Shown piece by piece: positions 25,944 through 34,503 of a DNA stretch of 64,000 bases. The position numbers and the translations under genes are program-made. The stretch is taken from contig CAVQVO010000002.1 of the NCBI GenBank assembly GCA_963717115.1, positions 558,001-622,000 on the forward strand, given 5' to 3'. Each line of letters starts with the position of its first letter. Within the stretch, counting starts at the first letter, position 1. The DNA is from JBBQUN01 sp963717115 (GTDB lineage Bacteria; Actinomycetota; Acidimicrobiia; Acidimicrobiales; SZUA-35). The notes under the pieces were generated by a model. It saw only the letters and a list, made by a program, of their open reading frames with translations. It made no database searches and was not told where the DNA came from.

Positions 25944-26561
25944 TCAGTCCGGCTGCTCGGCCGTCTCGGCCTGTTCGGCACGAGCCCGGGCGGCCGCATC
26001 GAGGTCCTCGACGGTCTCGGGCGTCAACTCCGTTGCGCAGTCGAGAACCTGGGGACGGTCGCCGCACGACACCCCGAAGCGTTCGTAGTCGCTGCCGATC
26101 GGAGCCTTGGCCCAGAGGGCATCGCAGTCGGTCCCGACTCCCAGGGCACAACCGTCCCACAGGGCGTCGAGCGCCGGATCCTCGCCGTAGCCGAACGGAC
26201 CGTCTTCGAACGCGAGGCGATCCGGGCGTGGTTCGGTCCGGCCGACGAAGTTCGCCGCCTCTTCACACGATTCGGTCAGTTCCTCGAACAGGATGTCGTC
26301 GAGCGGGGCCCTCGCGGCGTCGGGCATCAGAAGGTCGAACGACAGCTCCTCCTGGCCGATCCCGACGAGACACTGGGCAACGGCCGGATCGAGACCGGCG
26401 TCGACGTTGGCGGCGATGACCTCCTCGCGCGTCGGCATCGCGAGCTCGGCGGTGTTCGCACACGACGTCGCGATGGCGAGCACACCGAGGAGAGCACCGA
26501 ACGGTCGGACGAACGCGACGACGGTCGATCGGGCACCAGGAGTGGACATCACGTTTTCCAT
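25944..26561 (-). CDS. Predicted secreted lipoprotein, function unknown
   Basis: A 205-residue protein with a basic N-terminus, a hydrophobic stretch FGALLGVLAIATSCA and a cysteine that fits a weak lipobox. The mature part is acidic, with several repeated cysteine-containing segments (CLVGIG, ESCEEA, DGCALG, TDCDAL, GVSCGD, LDCATE) that could form disulphides outside the cell. Two ATGs are possible (26561 and 26549). The gene is divergent from the nitroreductase at 26631. No family recognised. Confidence 0.65.
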   Translation of the reverse strand: MENVMSTPGARSTVVAFVRPFGALLGVLAIATSCANTAELAMPTREEVIAANVDAGLDPAVAQCLVGIGQEELSFDLLMPDAARAPLDDILFEELTESCEEAANFVGRTEPRPDRLAFEDGPFGYGEDPALDALWDGCALGVGTDCDALWAKAPIGSDYERFGVSCGDRPQVLDCATELTPETVEDLDAAARARAEQAETAEQPD

Positions 26562-26630
26562 CGGCCGAAGATGGCACCTCGCAAGTGCCCGCTCGAACAT
26601 TCCCGTTCGGCGGCCGACGACGGGAACCGC

Positions 26631-27296
26631 ATGCCTGATCAACCAGCCAAGCTCGACCTGACTGCCGACGAGGTGCTGACCACGACCCGGTCGGTGCGCA
26701 AGCGGCTCGACTTCGAGCGCCCGGTCGAGCGGTCGGTGATCACCGACTGCATCGACATCGCCCTCCAGGCACCGACGGGCTCCAACAGCCAGGGATGGCA
26801 GTGGATGGTGATCGAGGACGCCGCGAAGAAGAAGACCATCTGCGACTACTACGCGACCAACTTCGCGGCGTACGCGCAGATGGCGAAGCCGACCTACGCC
26901 GAAGGCGACCCTCGGGGCGAGTCCCGGGAACGGGTGGTCGACTCGGCCCAGTACCTGGCCGACAACTTCCATCGAGCCCCGTTCCTGGTCATCCCCCTGA
27001 TCCAGGGTCGGCTCGGCGAAGGGGCCAACACGATGAGCCAGGCCAGCGCCTGGGGATCGATCCTCCCTGCCGTGTGGAGCTTCATGCTGGCGCTGCGCGA
27101 ACGGGGCCTCGGGTCGGCGTGGACCACGCTGCATCTCCCCAACGAACGAGAGGTCGCCGAACTCCTCGGCATCCCCTACGACCACTACACCCAGGCCGGG
27201 CTCTTCCCGGTGGCCTACACGATCGGGACCGACTTCAAGCCGGCGAAGCGCCTCCCGGCCACGGACCTCACCCACTGGGATTCGTTCCGGGCCTGA
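26631..27296 (+). CDS. Nitroreductase family protein
   Basis: A 221-residue FMN-dependent oxidoreductase of the nitroreductase fold. TTRSVRKRLDFERPV is the FMN phosphate-binding opening, followed by DIALQAPTGSNSQGWQWMVI, and a C-terminal GIPYDHYTQAGLFPVAYTIG typical of the family. These enzymes reduce nitro compounds, quinones or flavin-like substrates using NAD(P)H; the substrate here is unknown. The ATG at 26631 precedes the family core by about 18 residues. It is convergent with the surface protein gene at 27313. Confidence 0.88.
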   Translation: MPDQPAKLDLTADEVLTTTRSVRKRLDFERPVERSVITDCIDIALQAPTGSNSQGWQWMVIEDAAKKKTICDYYATNFAAYAQMAKPTYAEGDPRGESRERVVDSAQYLADNFHRAPFLVIPLIQGRLGEGANTMSQASAWGSILPAVWSFMLALRERGLGSAWTTLHLPNEREVAELLGIPYDHYTQAGLFPVAYTIGTDFKPAKRLPATDLTHWDSFRA

Positions 27297-27312
27297 CCGG
27301 GCGAAGCCGCAA

Positions 27313-28788
27313 TCAGCGGTCCGGGTTGGCGACGATCACGAGATCGGCGACGGCCGCCTCGATCAGGCTCGCGGTGTTCTCGTCGGCCGCCTGGATCAGC
27401 AGCTGGACGTCCTGACCGCCGTAGATCGACAGGTCGACGGCGATGCGGCTCCACGAGGCGGGCCGGTGAACGGCCGAACCGGTCTCGGAGACGATCACCC
27501 GGTTGCCGTTCGGCGTGATCAGCACGATCCGCAGGTAGTCGTCCCGGCTGGCGTTGTTGAGGTGGGCGAAGTAGTACGCCAACTCGAGGTCGATCCCGTT
27601 CCCGGCGGGGAGGCTGATCACCGGCGACAGGATCGACGTGACGCCCCCGTCGACGTCGTTGTCGCCGACGGCGGTACCGGTTCCCGACGTCGTGAAGAGG
27701 CCGTTCGCCCCGCTGGGCGTGTTGCCGAGTTCGGTGACGATCCCCTGCCAGGTGCCGACAGCGGGCTGCCCGAAGGCCCACACGCCGCTGACCGCCCGGT
27801 CGAGCCCGAACGGATCGACGGTCCAGCGGCCGGGATCGACCCGGGAATCCAGCAACACCCGCGGTCCGCCGGAGCCCGGATCACCCGAGCCCGGATCACC
27901 CGAGCCCGGATCACCCGAGCCCGGATCACCGGACCCCGGGTCCGGGACCGCGGTGACCTCGACGGTCCGTTCGACGGTCTGCGTGACCGGCGTCAGTCCC
28001 ACGAACGCCGTCACCTCGATGACGACCCGGTAGGTCCCCGGTGCGAGATCGGACGCGTCGAACCGCATGGCCGCCCGATCGGTCTCCCCCTCGACGATCC
28101 GCGACCGTTGCGAGAGGCTCGAGAACTCGCCCCATTCGGGATAGCGCATCGCGAACCCGTTGGGATCGCTCACCCGAACCCGAACCTCGGACGCGCTCAC
28201 CAGACCCGTCACCTCGAGCTCGAGCCAGGCTGCGCTCCCCGCCTCGACGACACCGAGGGTCCCGTCTCCGAGAGCCAGGGCGTCACCCTCGAAGGGCGAC
28301 GCGTCGAGGTCAACGGCTGCGGTGTGGCTGGTCGTCACCGGACCGGTGTCCGACTCGTACGACACCGTCAGGGTGATCTGCGGGTCCACCGCCTCAGGGT
28401 CGACGACGAGGCGGAGAGCGGTGTAGTCGAGTCCGTTGGAGGGCAGGGTCGTGCCGGCCCACAGCGAACTGAACGAGCGAGCCGCCAGGTCGTGGTCGAA
28501 GGGATAATCGACCTCGACGCCCGACGAACCGACGGCCGTCACCCGGAAGTTCCGAGCCTCGAGATCGGGGTCGGCGGTCCAGAGGAAGTTGACCCAGGCG
28601 TCCTGGCCGGGGCGGACCGGCGCCGTCCGGTCGGTGAGGAGCGTGACTCGGGCGTCGCCGGATCCCTCGTCGATCACCGACGAATCGGGCGGGGCGTCGC
28701 TTCCGGGGGCCTGCGTTGCCGCGCCCGCCGGTGCAGCCAGGACCAGGAGGGTCGAAAAGATCGAGAATGAGGCAAGTTTTCGCGCCAT
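27313..28788 (-). CDS. Secreted Ig-like surface protein with Gly-Ser-Asp-Pro repeat linker
   Basis: A 491-residue exported protein. A signal peptide is clear (FSIFSTLLVLAAPAGAATQA). The mature part has two beta-rich segments resembling Ig/cadherin-like domains (about residues 45-290) ending with VERTVEVTAVP, then a linker of DPGSG units in tandem, then a C-terminal beta-sandwich of about 170 residues that looks like a jelly-roll or proprotein-convertase-P-like domain (GIDLELAYYFAHLNN). No LPxTG or membrane anchor is present. It could be an adhesin or a secreted scaffold. The DPGSG units are coded by a 15-bp repeat near 27876-27935. Confidence 0.65.
   Translation of the reverse strand: MARKLASFSIFSTLLVLAAPAGAATQAPGSDAPPDSSVIDEGSGDARVTLLTDRTAPVRPGQDAWVNFLWTADPDLEARNFRVTAVGSSGVEVDYPFDHDLAARSFSSLWAGTTLPSNGLDYTALRLVVDPEAVDPQITLTVSYESDTGPVTTSHTAAVDLDASPFEGDALALGDGTLGVVEAGSAAWLELEVTGLVSASEVRVRVSDPNGFAMRYPEWGEFSSLSQRSRIVEGETDRAAMRFDASDLAPGTYRVVIEVTAFVGLTPVTQTVERTVEVTAVPDPGSGDPGSGDPGSGDPGSGDPGSGGPRVLLDSRVDPGRWTVDPFGLDRAVSGVWAFGQPAVGTWQGIVTELGNTPSGANGLFTTSGTGTAVGDNDVDGGVTSILSPVISLPAGNGIDLELAYYFAHLNNASRDDYLRIVLITPNGNRVIVSETGSAVHRPASWSRIAVDLSIYGGQDVQLLIQAADENTASLIEAAVADLVIVANPDR
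27876..27935. repeat. 15-bp in-frame tandem repeat coding DPGSG units
   Basis: The 15-bp unit ATCACCCGAGCCCGG occurs about four times in register, with a diverged fifth at the end, coding a Pro-Gly-Ser-Gly-Asp linker in the secreted protein. Slippage would change linker length by whole units without breaking the frame. Confidence 0.85.
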
Positions 28789-28856
28789 GGCTCATACCTC
28801 GGCAGGGCCCGACCGAAACTGGACACCTTTTTCGTGAATGGGCACGATTCACCGAA

Positions 28857-29672
28857 TCAGGATTCGGTGCCTCCCGGCTCGTCCACGGTCGGCACCCGAT
28901 CGATGCCCGCTTCCGAGAGCAATCGCAGCCCCGGCGGGGTGTCGCCCCGATCGGTCCGCGCCGCCAGCTCGACCACGAACTCGGTGCGATGGCCGGGAAA
29001 CACGTGCTCGGAGACCAGCACCACCTCGCCGTCGAGATCGAAGGTGGTGCGCTCGACGACCAGGACCGGCGACTGCCGGGGAATGCCGAGTAGATCGGCA
29101 TCGGCGTCGGCGACCAGCGCGGCCCCGATCGTCTGGCGAGCCCGGCCGAGCGCTCCCGGGAGCAACGACGAGAACGTCGACCGCTCGACGTCGGCCCTCG
29201 TGAGGCCGGCACCGAGGTCTGCTCGGCACCACACGGTGACCCGGGCGAAGGGTTGGCCGTCGGCCAGGTTGAGCCGCCTCGTCACCAGCACCCGAGGGCC
29301 GAGGAGTGCGACGACGTGCCGAGGGGCGTCGACCAGCCCGAAGTCGAGGATGCGCCGTTCGGAGCGGCGTCCCGACTCCGCCAGCTGTGCCTCGATCGTG
29401 GCGAGCCCGGTCAAGGGCTGGGGAACGGGATCCGACGCCACGAACCACCCGAAGCCCTGGCGGGCATCCACCAGCCCGTCGGTTCGCAGGATCTCGAGCG
29501 CCTTGCGGATGGTCACTCGACTGGCTTCGTAGGACGCGCCGAAACGGGCCTCGCTCGGCAAGACCTCGCCGGGCCCGAACTCGCCGGCGACGATGCGTTG
29601 TCGGATTGCGTCGGCAATCTCCTGGTAGCGGATCCGTCTCACTTGTATTAGAGTTGTATCACACTCGCTCAT
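28857..29672 (-). CDS. GntR family (HutC-type) transcriptional regulator
   Basis: A 271-residue regulator. The winged helix occupies the N-terminus (RYQEIADAIRQRIVAGEFGPGEVLPSEARFGASYEASRVTIRKALEILRTDGL), followed by a UTRA-like ligand domain that begins at GWFVAS and contains RLNLADGQPFARVTVWC and FDLDGEVVLVSEHVFPG. The ATG at 29672 is used, but a GTG at 29642 is also possible and would free the TTGTAT repeats as upstream operator. It is divergent from the aconitase gene at 29776, so it may control aconitase; the ligand is unknown. Confidence 0.85.
   Translation of the reverse strand: MSECDTTLIQVRRIRYQEIADAIRQRIVAGEFGPGEVLPSEARFGASYEASRVTIRKALEILRTDGLVDARQGFGWFVASDPVPQPLTGLATIEAQLAESGRRSERRILDFGLVDAPRHVVALLGPRVLVTRRLNLADGQPFARVTVWCRADLGAGLTRADVERSTFSSLLPGALGRARQTIGAALVADADADLLGIPRQSPVLVVERTTFDLDGEVVLVSEHVFPGHRTEFVVELAARTDRGDTPPGLRLLSEAGIDRVPTVDEPGGTES
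29643..29659. promoter_or_regulatory. Two TTGTAT direct repeats, candidate regulatory site
   Basis: TTGTAT occurs at 29643-29648 and 29654-29659, one helical turn (11 bp) apart, in an AT-rich patch unlike the surrounding sequence. It overlaps the first codons of the GntR regulator if the ATG at 29672 is used, or lies just upstream if translation starts at the GTG at 29642. Confidence 0.35.
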
Positions 29673-29775
29673 CGCCTGCACCCGGGCCCGGGATCGACCA
29701 TCGAGTTCCCCGTGGTGGTGAACTCCGGCCTGGTTCTGGGCAAGACTGTCGTTTCGAAAACAAGGAGCCCCGCCC

Positions 29776-32055
29776 ATGCCTGTCGGCCCGGAAACCCCCA
29801 TCGCCCTGATCGAAGGCGTGTACGCCACCCTCGACGACCGAGTCGGCGCCATGCGCACCCGGCTCGGTCACCCCCTCACCCTCACCGAGAAGATCCTCGC
29901 CAATCATCTCGACGATCCGTCGGCCGACGTCGAGCGCGGGGTCAGCTACGTGGACTTCCGACCCGATCGGGTCGCCATGCAGGATGCGACGGCGCAGATG
30001 GCCTGGCTCCAGTTCGACACCGCCGGGCTGACCGAGGTCCAGGTCCCGACCACCACCCACTGCGACCACCTGATCCAGGCCAAAGTCGAGGCCAAGCAGG
30101 ACCTCCTGCGGGCCGTCGACTCCAACGAGGAGGTCTACCACTTCCTCGAATCGATCTCGGCCAAGTACGGCGGCGGCTTCTGGAAGCCCGGGAGCGGCAT
30201 CATCCACCAGGTCGTGCTCGAGAACTACGCCTTCCCCGGCGGCATGATGATCGGCACCGACTCGCACACACCCAACGCCGGTGGACTCGGCATGGTCGCC
30301 ATCGGCGTCGGTGGCGCCGACGCGGTCGACGTGATGACCGGGTTCCCCTGGAACGTCCGGTTCCCGAAGCTCATCGGGGTCCACCTCACCGGCGAACTCA
30401 GCGGCTGGTCCGCCCCCAAGGACGTCATCTTGAAGGTCGCCGAGATCCTGACGGTCAAGGGCGGCACCGGCGCCATCGTGGAATACATCGGCCCCGGGGC
30501 CCAGAGCATCTCGGCCACCGGCAAGGCGACGATCTGCAACATGGGTGCCGAGATCGGGGCGACGACCTCGATCTTCGCCTACGACGACGCCATGGCCCGC
30601 TACCTCAAGTCGACCGGTCGTGAGGCCACCGCCGACGCCGCGAACGCCGTGGCCCATCACCTCCGTCCCGACGACGAGGTGCTGGCCGATCCCGCCGCCT
30701 ACTACGACCAGGTCATCGAGATCGACCTGTCGACCCTCACCCCGCACATCAACGGCCCGCACACGCCCGACCTCGCCCGCGAGGTCAAAGACCTCGGTGC
30801 CGAGGCCTCGCGAGAGGGCTGGCCGCTCGAGATCAGTGCGGCCCTGATCGGGAGCTGCACCAACTCCTCCTACGAAGACATCACCCGGGCGGCGTCGATC
30901 GCCCGCGAGGCGAAGGCCAAGGGCCTGGGCCTCAAGACCAAGCTGCTCATCACGCCGGGGTCCGAACAGGTCCGGGCCACCATCGAGCGCGACGGCCTGC
31001 TCGCCGACTTCGAAGCCCTCGGCGCCACGGTGCTGGCCAATGCCTGCGGCCCGTGCATCGGCCAGTGGGATCGGTCCGACGAGCGAGAGCCCGGTGTCGC
31101 CAACGTCATCGTCACCTCCTACAACCGCAACTTCCCGAAGCGCAACGACGGCGATGCCGCCACCCTCGCCTTCGTCACCTCGCCCGAGACCGTGATGGCC
31201 CTCGCCCTGGCCGGCACCGTCGACTTCGATCCGATCAACGGCAGCCTCGTCAACGATGCCGGTGAAGAGGTCCGGCTCTCGATCCCCGTCGGAATCGAAC
31301 TCCCGCCGAAGGGCTTCGATCCCGGTGAGGACACCTTCGTCGCTCCGCCCGCCGACGGATCCCACATCGACGTCGCCGTCTCGCCCACCTCCGATCGACT
31401 GCAGCTGCTCGAGCCGTTCCCGGCCTGGGACGGCAACGACTACGAGAACCTGCCGATCCTGGTCAAGGCCCACGGCAAGTTCACCACCGACCACATCTCG
31501 ATGGCAGGTCCCTGGCTCAAGTACCGGGGGCACCTCGAGAACATCTCGGGCAACCTCTACCTCGGCGCCGTCAGCGCCTATCACGAGAACATCGTCGGGA
31601 TGGGCAAGAACGTGCTGACCGGTGAACGACAGAGCTTCCCCGACATCGCCAAGGCCTATCACGAAGCCGGTCAGCACTGGGTCGTGATCGGCGACGAGAA
31701 CATGGGTGAAGGGTCATCTCGCGAACACGCCGCCATGGAGCCCCGCTTCCGGCTCGGTCTGGTGGCGATCGCCCGCTCCTTCGCCCGCATCCACGAGACC
31801 AACCTCAAGAAGCAGGGCATGCTGCCGCTGACGTTCGCCGATCCGGCCGACTACGACCGCATCGGTGAAGACGACCGGATCGCCGTGCGGGGACTGGCCG
31901 ATCTCGCTCCGGGCACTCCCCTCACCGTCGAGGTCACGACGCCCGAGGGCGAGACGTGGAGTTTCCAGGGCAACCACACCTACTCGCCCGAGCAGATCGA
32001 ATGGTTCCGGGCCGGTTCGGCGCTCAACGTGATCCGGCGCAACCTCGGGAAGTAG
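29776..32055 (+). CDS. acn: Aconitate hydratase, mitochondrial-type
   Basis: Aconitase interconverts citrate and isocitrate in the TCA cycle. The 759-residue protein has the length and order of the mitochondrial type, not the roughly 900-residue AcnA usual in Actinobacteria. The 4Fe-4S ligands are visible as C361 (GSCTNSS) and C424/C427 (ACGPCIGQ). MMIGTDSHTPNAGGLGM and the C-terminal swivel domain GEGSSREHAAMEPRF are diagnostic. An AAGGAG 8 nt before the ATG at 29776 decides the start. Citrate synthase lies 6 kb away. A strong hairpin ends the transcript at 32061-32107. Confidence 0.95.
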   Translation: MPVGPETPIALIEGVYATLDDRVGAMRTRLGHPLTLTEKILANHLDDPSADVERGVSYVDFRPDRVAMQDATAQMAWLQFDTAGLTEVQVPTTTHCDHLIQAKVEAKQDLLRAVDSNEEVYHFLESISAKYGGGFWKPGSGIIHQVVLENYAFPGGMMIGTDSHTPNAGGLGMVAIGVGGADAVDVMTGFPWNVRFPKLIGVHLTGELSGWSAPKDVILKVAEILTVKGGTGAIVEYIGPGAQSISATGKATICNMGAEIGATTSIFAYDDAMARYLKSTGREATADAANAVAHHLRPDDEVLADPAAYYDQVIEIDLSTLTPHINGPHTPDLAREVKDLGAEASREGWPLEISAALIGSCTNSSYEDITRAASIAREAKAKGLGLKTKLLITPGSEQVRATIERDGLLADFEALGATVLANACGPCIGQWDRSDEREPGVANVIVTSYNRNFPKRNDGDAATLAFVTSPETVMALALAGTVDFDPINGSLVNDAGEEVRLSIPVGIELPPKGFDPGEDTFVAPPADGSHIDVAVSPTSDRLQLLEPFPAWDGNDYENLPILVKAHGKFTTDHISMAGPWLKYRGHLENISGNLYLGAVSAYHENIVGMGKNVLTGERQSFPDIAKAYHEAGQHWVVIGDENMGEGSSREHAAMEPRFRLGLVAIARSFARIHETNLKKQGMLPLTFADPADYDRIGEDDRIAVRGLADLAPGTPLTVEVTTPEGETWSFQGNHTYSPEQIEWFRAGSALNVIRRNLGK

Positions 32056-32060
32056 GCCGG

Positions 32061-32107
32061 ACGCGACGGACCCCCCGGCCGATCTTCGGCCGGGGGGTCC
32101 GTCGCGT
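32061..32107. terminator. 22-bp perfect hairpin terminator
   Basis: The sequence forms a 22-bp perfect stem with a 3-nt loop, centred between the stop of aconitase (+) and the stop of the 5'-nucleotidase gene (-). The arms are GC-rich with a CCCCCC/GGGGGG core. In position and symmetry it fits a bidirectional terminator for both convergent genes, though no T run follows on either strand. Confidence 0.8.
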
Positions 32108-32116
32108 TCGGGGTGG

Positions 32117-34390
32117 CTAGCTCGCCGGCACGAACGACTTCGTCGAGTACTCCGTCGGTACCGGGATCACGCCGCCCAGATTCTGCTCGACGTAGTCGAT
32201 GAGTCCCTGGGCGTAGTCGAGGTAGGTGTCGACGTAGGCCCCGCTCCGGAAGATGGCGCCCATCGTCGTGTAGCCGTCACCACCGGCAGCCATGAACGAA
32301 TTCGTGACCACGGTGTAGGTGGCGGTGTCGCTGAGCGGCGTCCAGGTGGTCGCTCCTCGGGGCCGGACCTCGAGGTTCTGCGCCCGTTGGCCCTGCGGCT
32401 TCGTGAGGTCCATGTCCCAGCGCAGACCGGCGGCGACCGGGTAGGCCCCGCTCGATCCGTCGGGCTTGATCGCATTGGCGACGCCCTCTTCGATGCTGGC
32501 TCGGATCTGGGCGCCGGTCATCTGCATGTTGACCATCGTGTTGGCGAAGGGCAGGACGGTGTAGGCGTCGGCAATGGTGAAGTCACCACTCTCGATGTCG
32601 ACCCGGACACCACCGGCATTCTGCAGGGCGATGTCGGCTTCGAAGCTCCGGGCCAGGAAGCCGTCGGTCACGAGCTGCTGGACCTGTCCGCCGGTCTGCG
32701 CCGTGAGTGCCCGACAGCCGGCGATCGAGCTCCGTCCCTGATTGGGGATGCGTTCGAGGCACAGCGCCGTTGGGACCGTGGCGATCACCTGCTGCTCGAG
32801 CACCGAGACCTCGGCGTCGTAGACGTCGAGGATGGCTTGGGCATCGGGATCGGGCGTCACGATCGACAGCTGGGGCTTGGAGTCGATGTAGGCCTGCACC
32901 GCCGCCAGCTCGGCACCGGCGAGGGGCACGTCGTCGCCCGCCTCGTTCTCCCTCGTGAGTTCGGAACCGAGGAGCAGATGGGGCGTGCCGTTGCACGAGG
33001 TGACGTGACCGAACTCGTCCCACTCGACCTCGAGCTCGCCGACCACGGCGGAATACTGCCAGGCCTGGGCGACACACACGGGCAGCCCCTTGGAGTCGGT
33101 GGTCATGGTCGGATAGGGGCCACCCGAGGTGAGTCCCATCTCGGCGAAGTCACCGAGCAGGGTGTGCGAATCACCGCCGATGATCACGTCGACGCCCTTG
33201 ACCGCCCGCGCCAGCTTCAGGTCGTTGGCGTACTGATAGTGGGTCACGAGGACGATCTTGTTGACGCCCACCCGGGTGAGCTGGTCGACGTACTTCTCCG
33301 CGGTCTCGACCTCGTCGAGGAACTGGGTGGTCGACAGCGGGCTCGACGAGTTCTTGGTCTTCGAGGCGATGTCGATCCCGATGTAGGCCACGTACTCGCC
33401 GTCACCGTACGGCTTGACGATCCACGGTCGGATGTACTGGTTCGGACCGGTCTCGGCCAGCGGCGTGCCCACGCGGGGCAAGACGTTGGCCCCCAGCACC
33501 GGGGTGTTGCAGTCGCCGTCGGCGAGATGATCGAGGAACGTCTTGAGGCCGCTGTCGGAGCCGTCGAACTCGTGGTTTCCGAGTTCGAAGACGTCGAAGC
33601 AGATCTCGTTCATGAGGTCGGCATCGGCCTCGCCGCCGAAGAGCGTGTAGAAGAGCGTGCCCGTGATCGCATCACCGGCATGGATCCTGGCGATCGGTTC
33701 ACCGGCATGGGCCGCTTCGAGTTCGTCGAACTTCGCCACCACAGACGGGAACCCGCCGATCTCGACATCGGTCTCGACGCCGGCGAGCGTCAGCGTGGCA
33801 CCGTCGGGCTTGAGGTGCGAGTGATGGTCGTTGATGTGGAGGATGTTGAGGGTGAAGTCGCCCTGAGGCCTGGTCCGTTCGCGCTGCTCGGGTGAGTCGG
33901 CGAACACCTTCACGACCTGGACCCGGCTGGCCCGCTGCAGGATCCCGAGCCAGTACGCCTTGCCCTCGGGATCGGCCGCCCGACCCAGGGCATCGAGGTA
34001 GAGGTTGTCGAGGAACTGCGCATCCGAGACCGACGGACCGAATCGCTTGACCCGCTCGGGCGACGCCAGGAACTGGTCGACGATCGCGTCGTAGCTCAGA
34101 CCGGCCTGGAAGAGATCGAGCCAGTACGTGAGCCCGTCGACATCGGCGCGCCGGCCGAGCACGGTGAGATAGGCCCGTTCGATCCGGCCGACCTCCTCGT
34201 TGACGGCGAAGCCGACCGGAGTGTCGCCGGTGGCCTGGGCCGGTGCTGCGGCACCGGATCCGGGTGCGGCGGTGGTTGCCGAAACCGGGCCGGCGGCCAC
34301 GGCGGCCGACGCAGCGAGGGCTGCGGCGAGCGCGACCCTCGTGATGAGGCCCCGTCGCCGGGTCGGGCGCGTTCGTCGGTGCTGAGTCAT
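32117..34390 (-). CDS. Secreted DUF4214 domain plus 5'-nucleotidase/metallophosphatase
   Basis: A 757-residue exported protein. A Tat-like signal (RRTRPTRRRGLITRVALAAALAA) opens it. Residues about 65-155 form two helical repeats of the DUF4214 type (AYLTVLGRRADVDGLTYWLD; LYLDALGRAADPEGKAYWLG). From about 175 there is a calcineurin-like metallophosphatase domain (ILHINDHHSHL, ELGNHEFDGSDSG), and after 480 the C-terminal nucleotide-binding domain with GGVRVDIESG. It would hydrolyse extracellular nucleotides to nucleosides and phosphate. The ATG at 34390 has AGGAG 6 nt upstream, which decides it over an in-frame start 45 bp earlier. The nucleoside hydrolase at 10542 could use its product after uptake. 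Confidence 0.88.
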   Translation of the reverse strand: MTQHRRTRPTRRRGLITRVALAAALAASAAVAAGPVSATTAAPGSGAAAPAQATGDTPVGFAVNEEVGRIERAYLTVLGRRADVDGLTYWLDLFQAGLSYDAIVDQFLASPERVKRFGPSVSDAQFLDNLYLDALGRAADPEGKAYWLGILQRASRVQVVKVFADSPEQRERTRPQGDFTLNILHINDHHSHLKPDGATLTLAGVETDVEIGGFPSVVAKFDELEAAHAGEPIARIHAGDAITGTLFYTLFGGEADADLMNEICFDVFELGNHEFDGSDSGLKTFLDHLADGDCNTPVLGANVLPRVGTPLAETGPNQYIRPWIVKPYGDGEYVAYIGIDIASKTKNSSSPLSTTQFLDEVETAEKYVDQLTRVGVNKIVLVTHYQYANDLKLARAVKGVDVIIGGDSHTLLGDFAEMGLTSGGPYPTMTTDSKGLPVCVAQAWQYSAVVGELEVEWDEFGHVTSCNGTPHLLLGSELTRENEAGDDVPLAGAELAAVQAYIDSKPQLSIVTPDPDAQAILDVYDAEVSVLEQQVIATVPTALCLERIPNQGRSSIAGCRALTAQTGGQVQQLVTDGFLARSFEADIALQNAGGVRVDIESGDFTIADAYTVLPFANTMVNMQMTGAQIRASIEEGVANAIKPDGSSGAYPVAAGLRWDMDLTKPQGQRAQNLEVRPRGATTWTPLSDTATYTVVTNSFMAAGGDGYTTMGAIFRSGAYVDTYLDYAQGLIDYVEQNLGGVIPVPTEYSTKSFVPAS

Positions 34391-34503
34391 CGGTACTCCT
34401 GTCCCTGGACTGCCCGCCGTCCTATCACGAGCCACTGCGACGCCGCTCGTCCATCGCGAGATTTTCGTTCCGTGGTGACCCGCTGTTCACCGCCGACGAT
34501 CGA

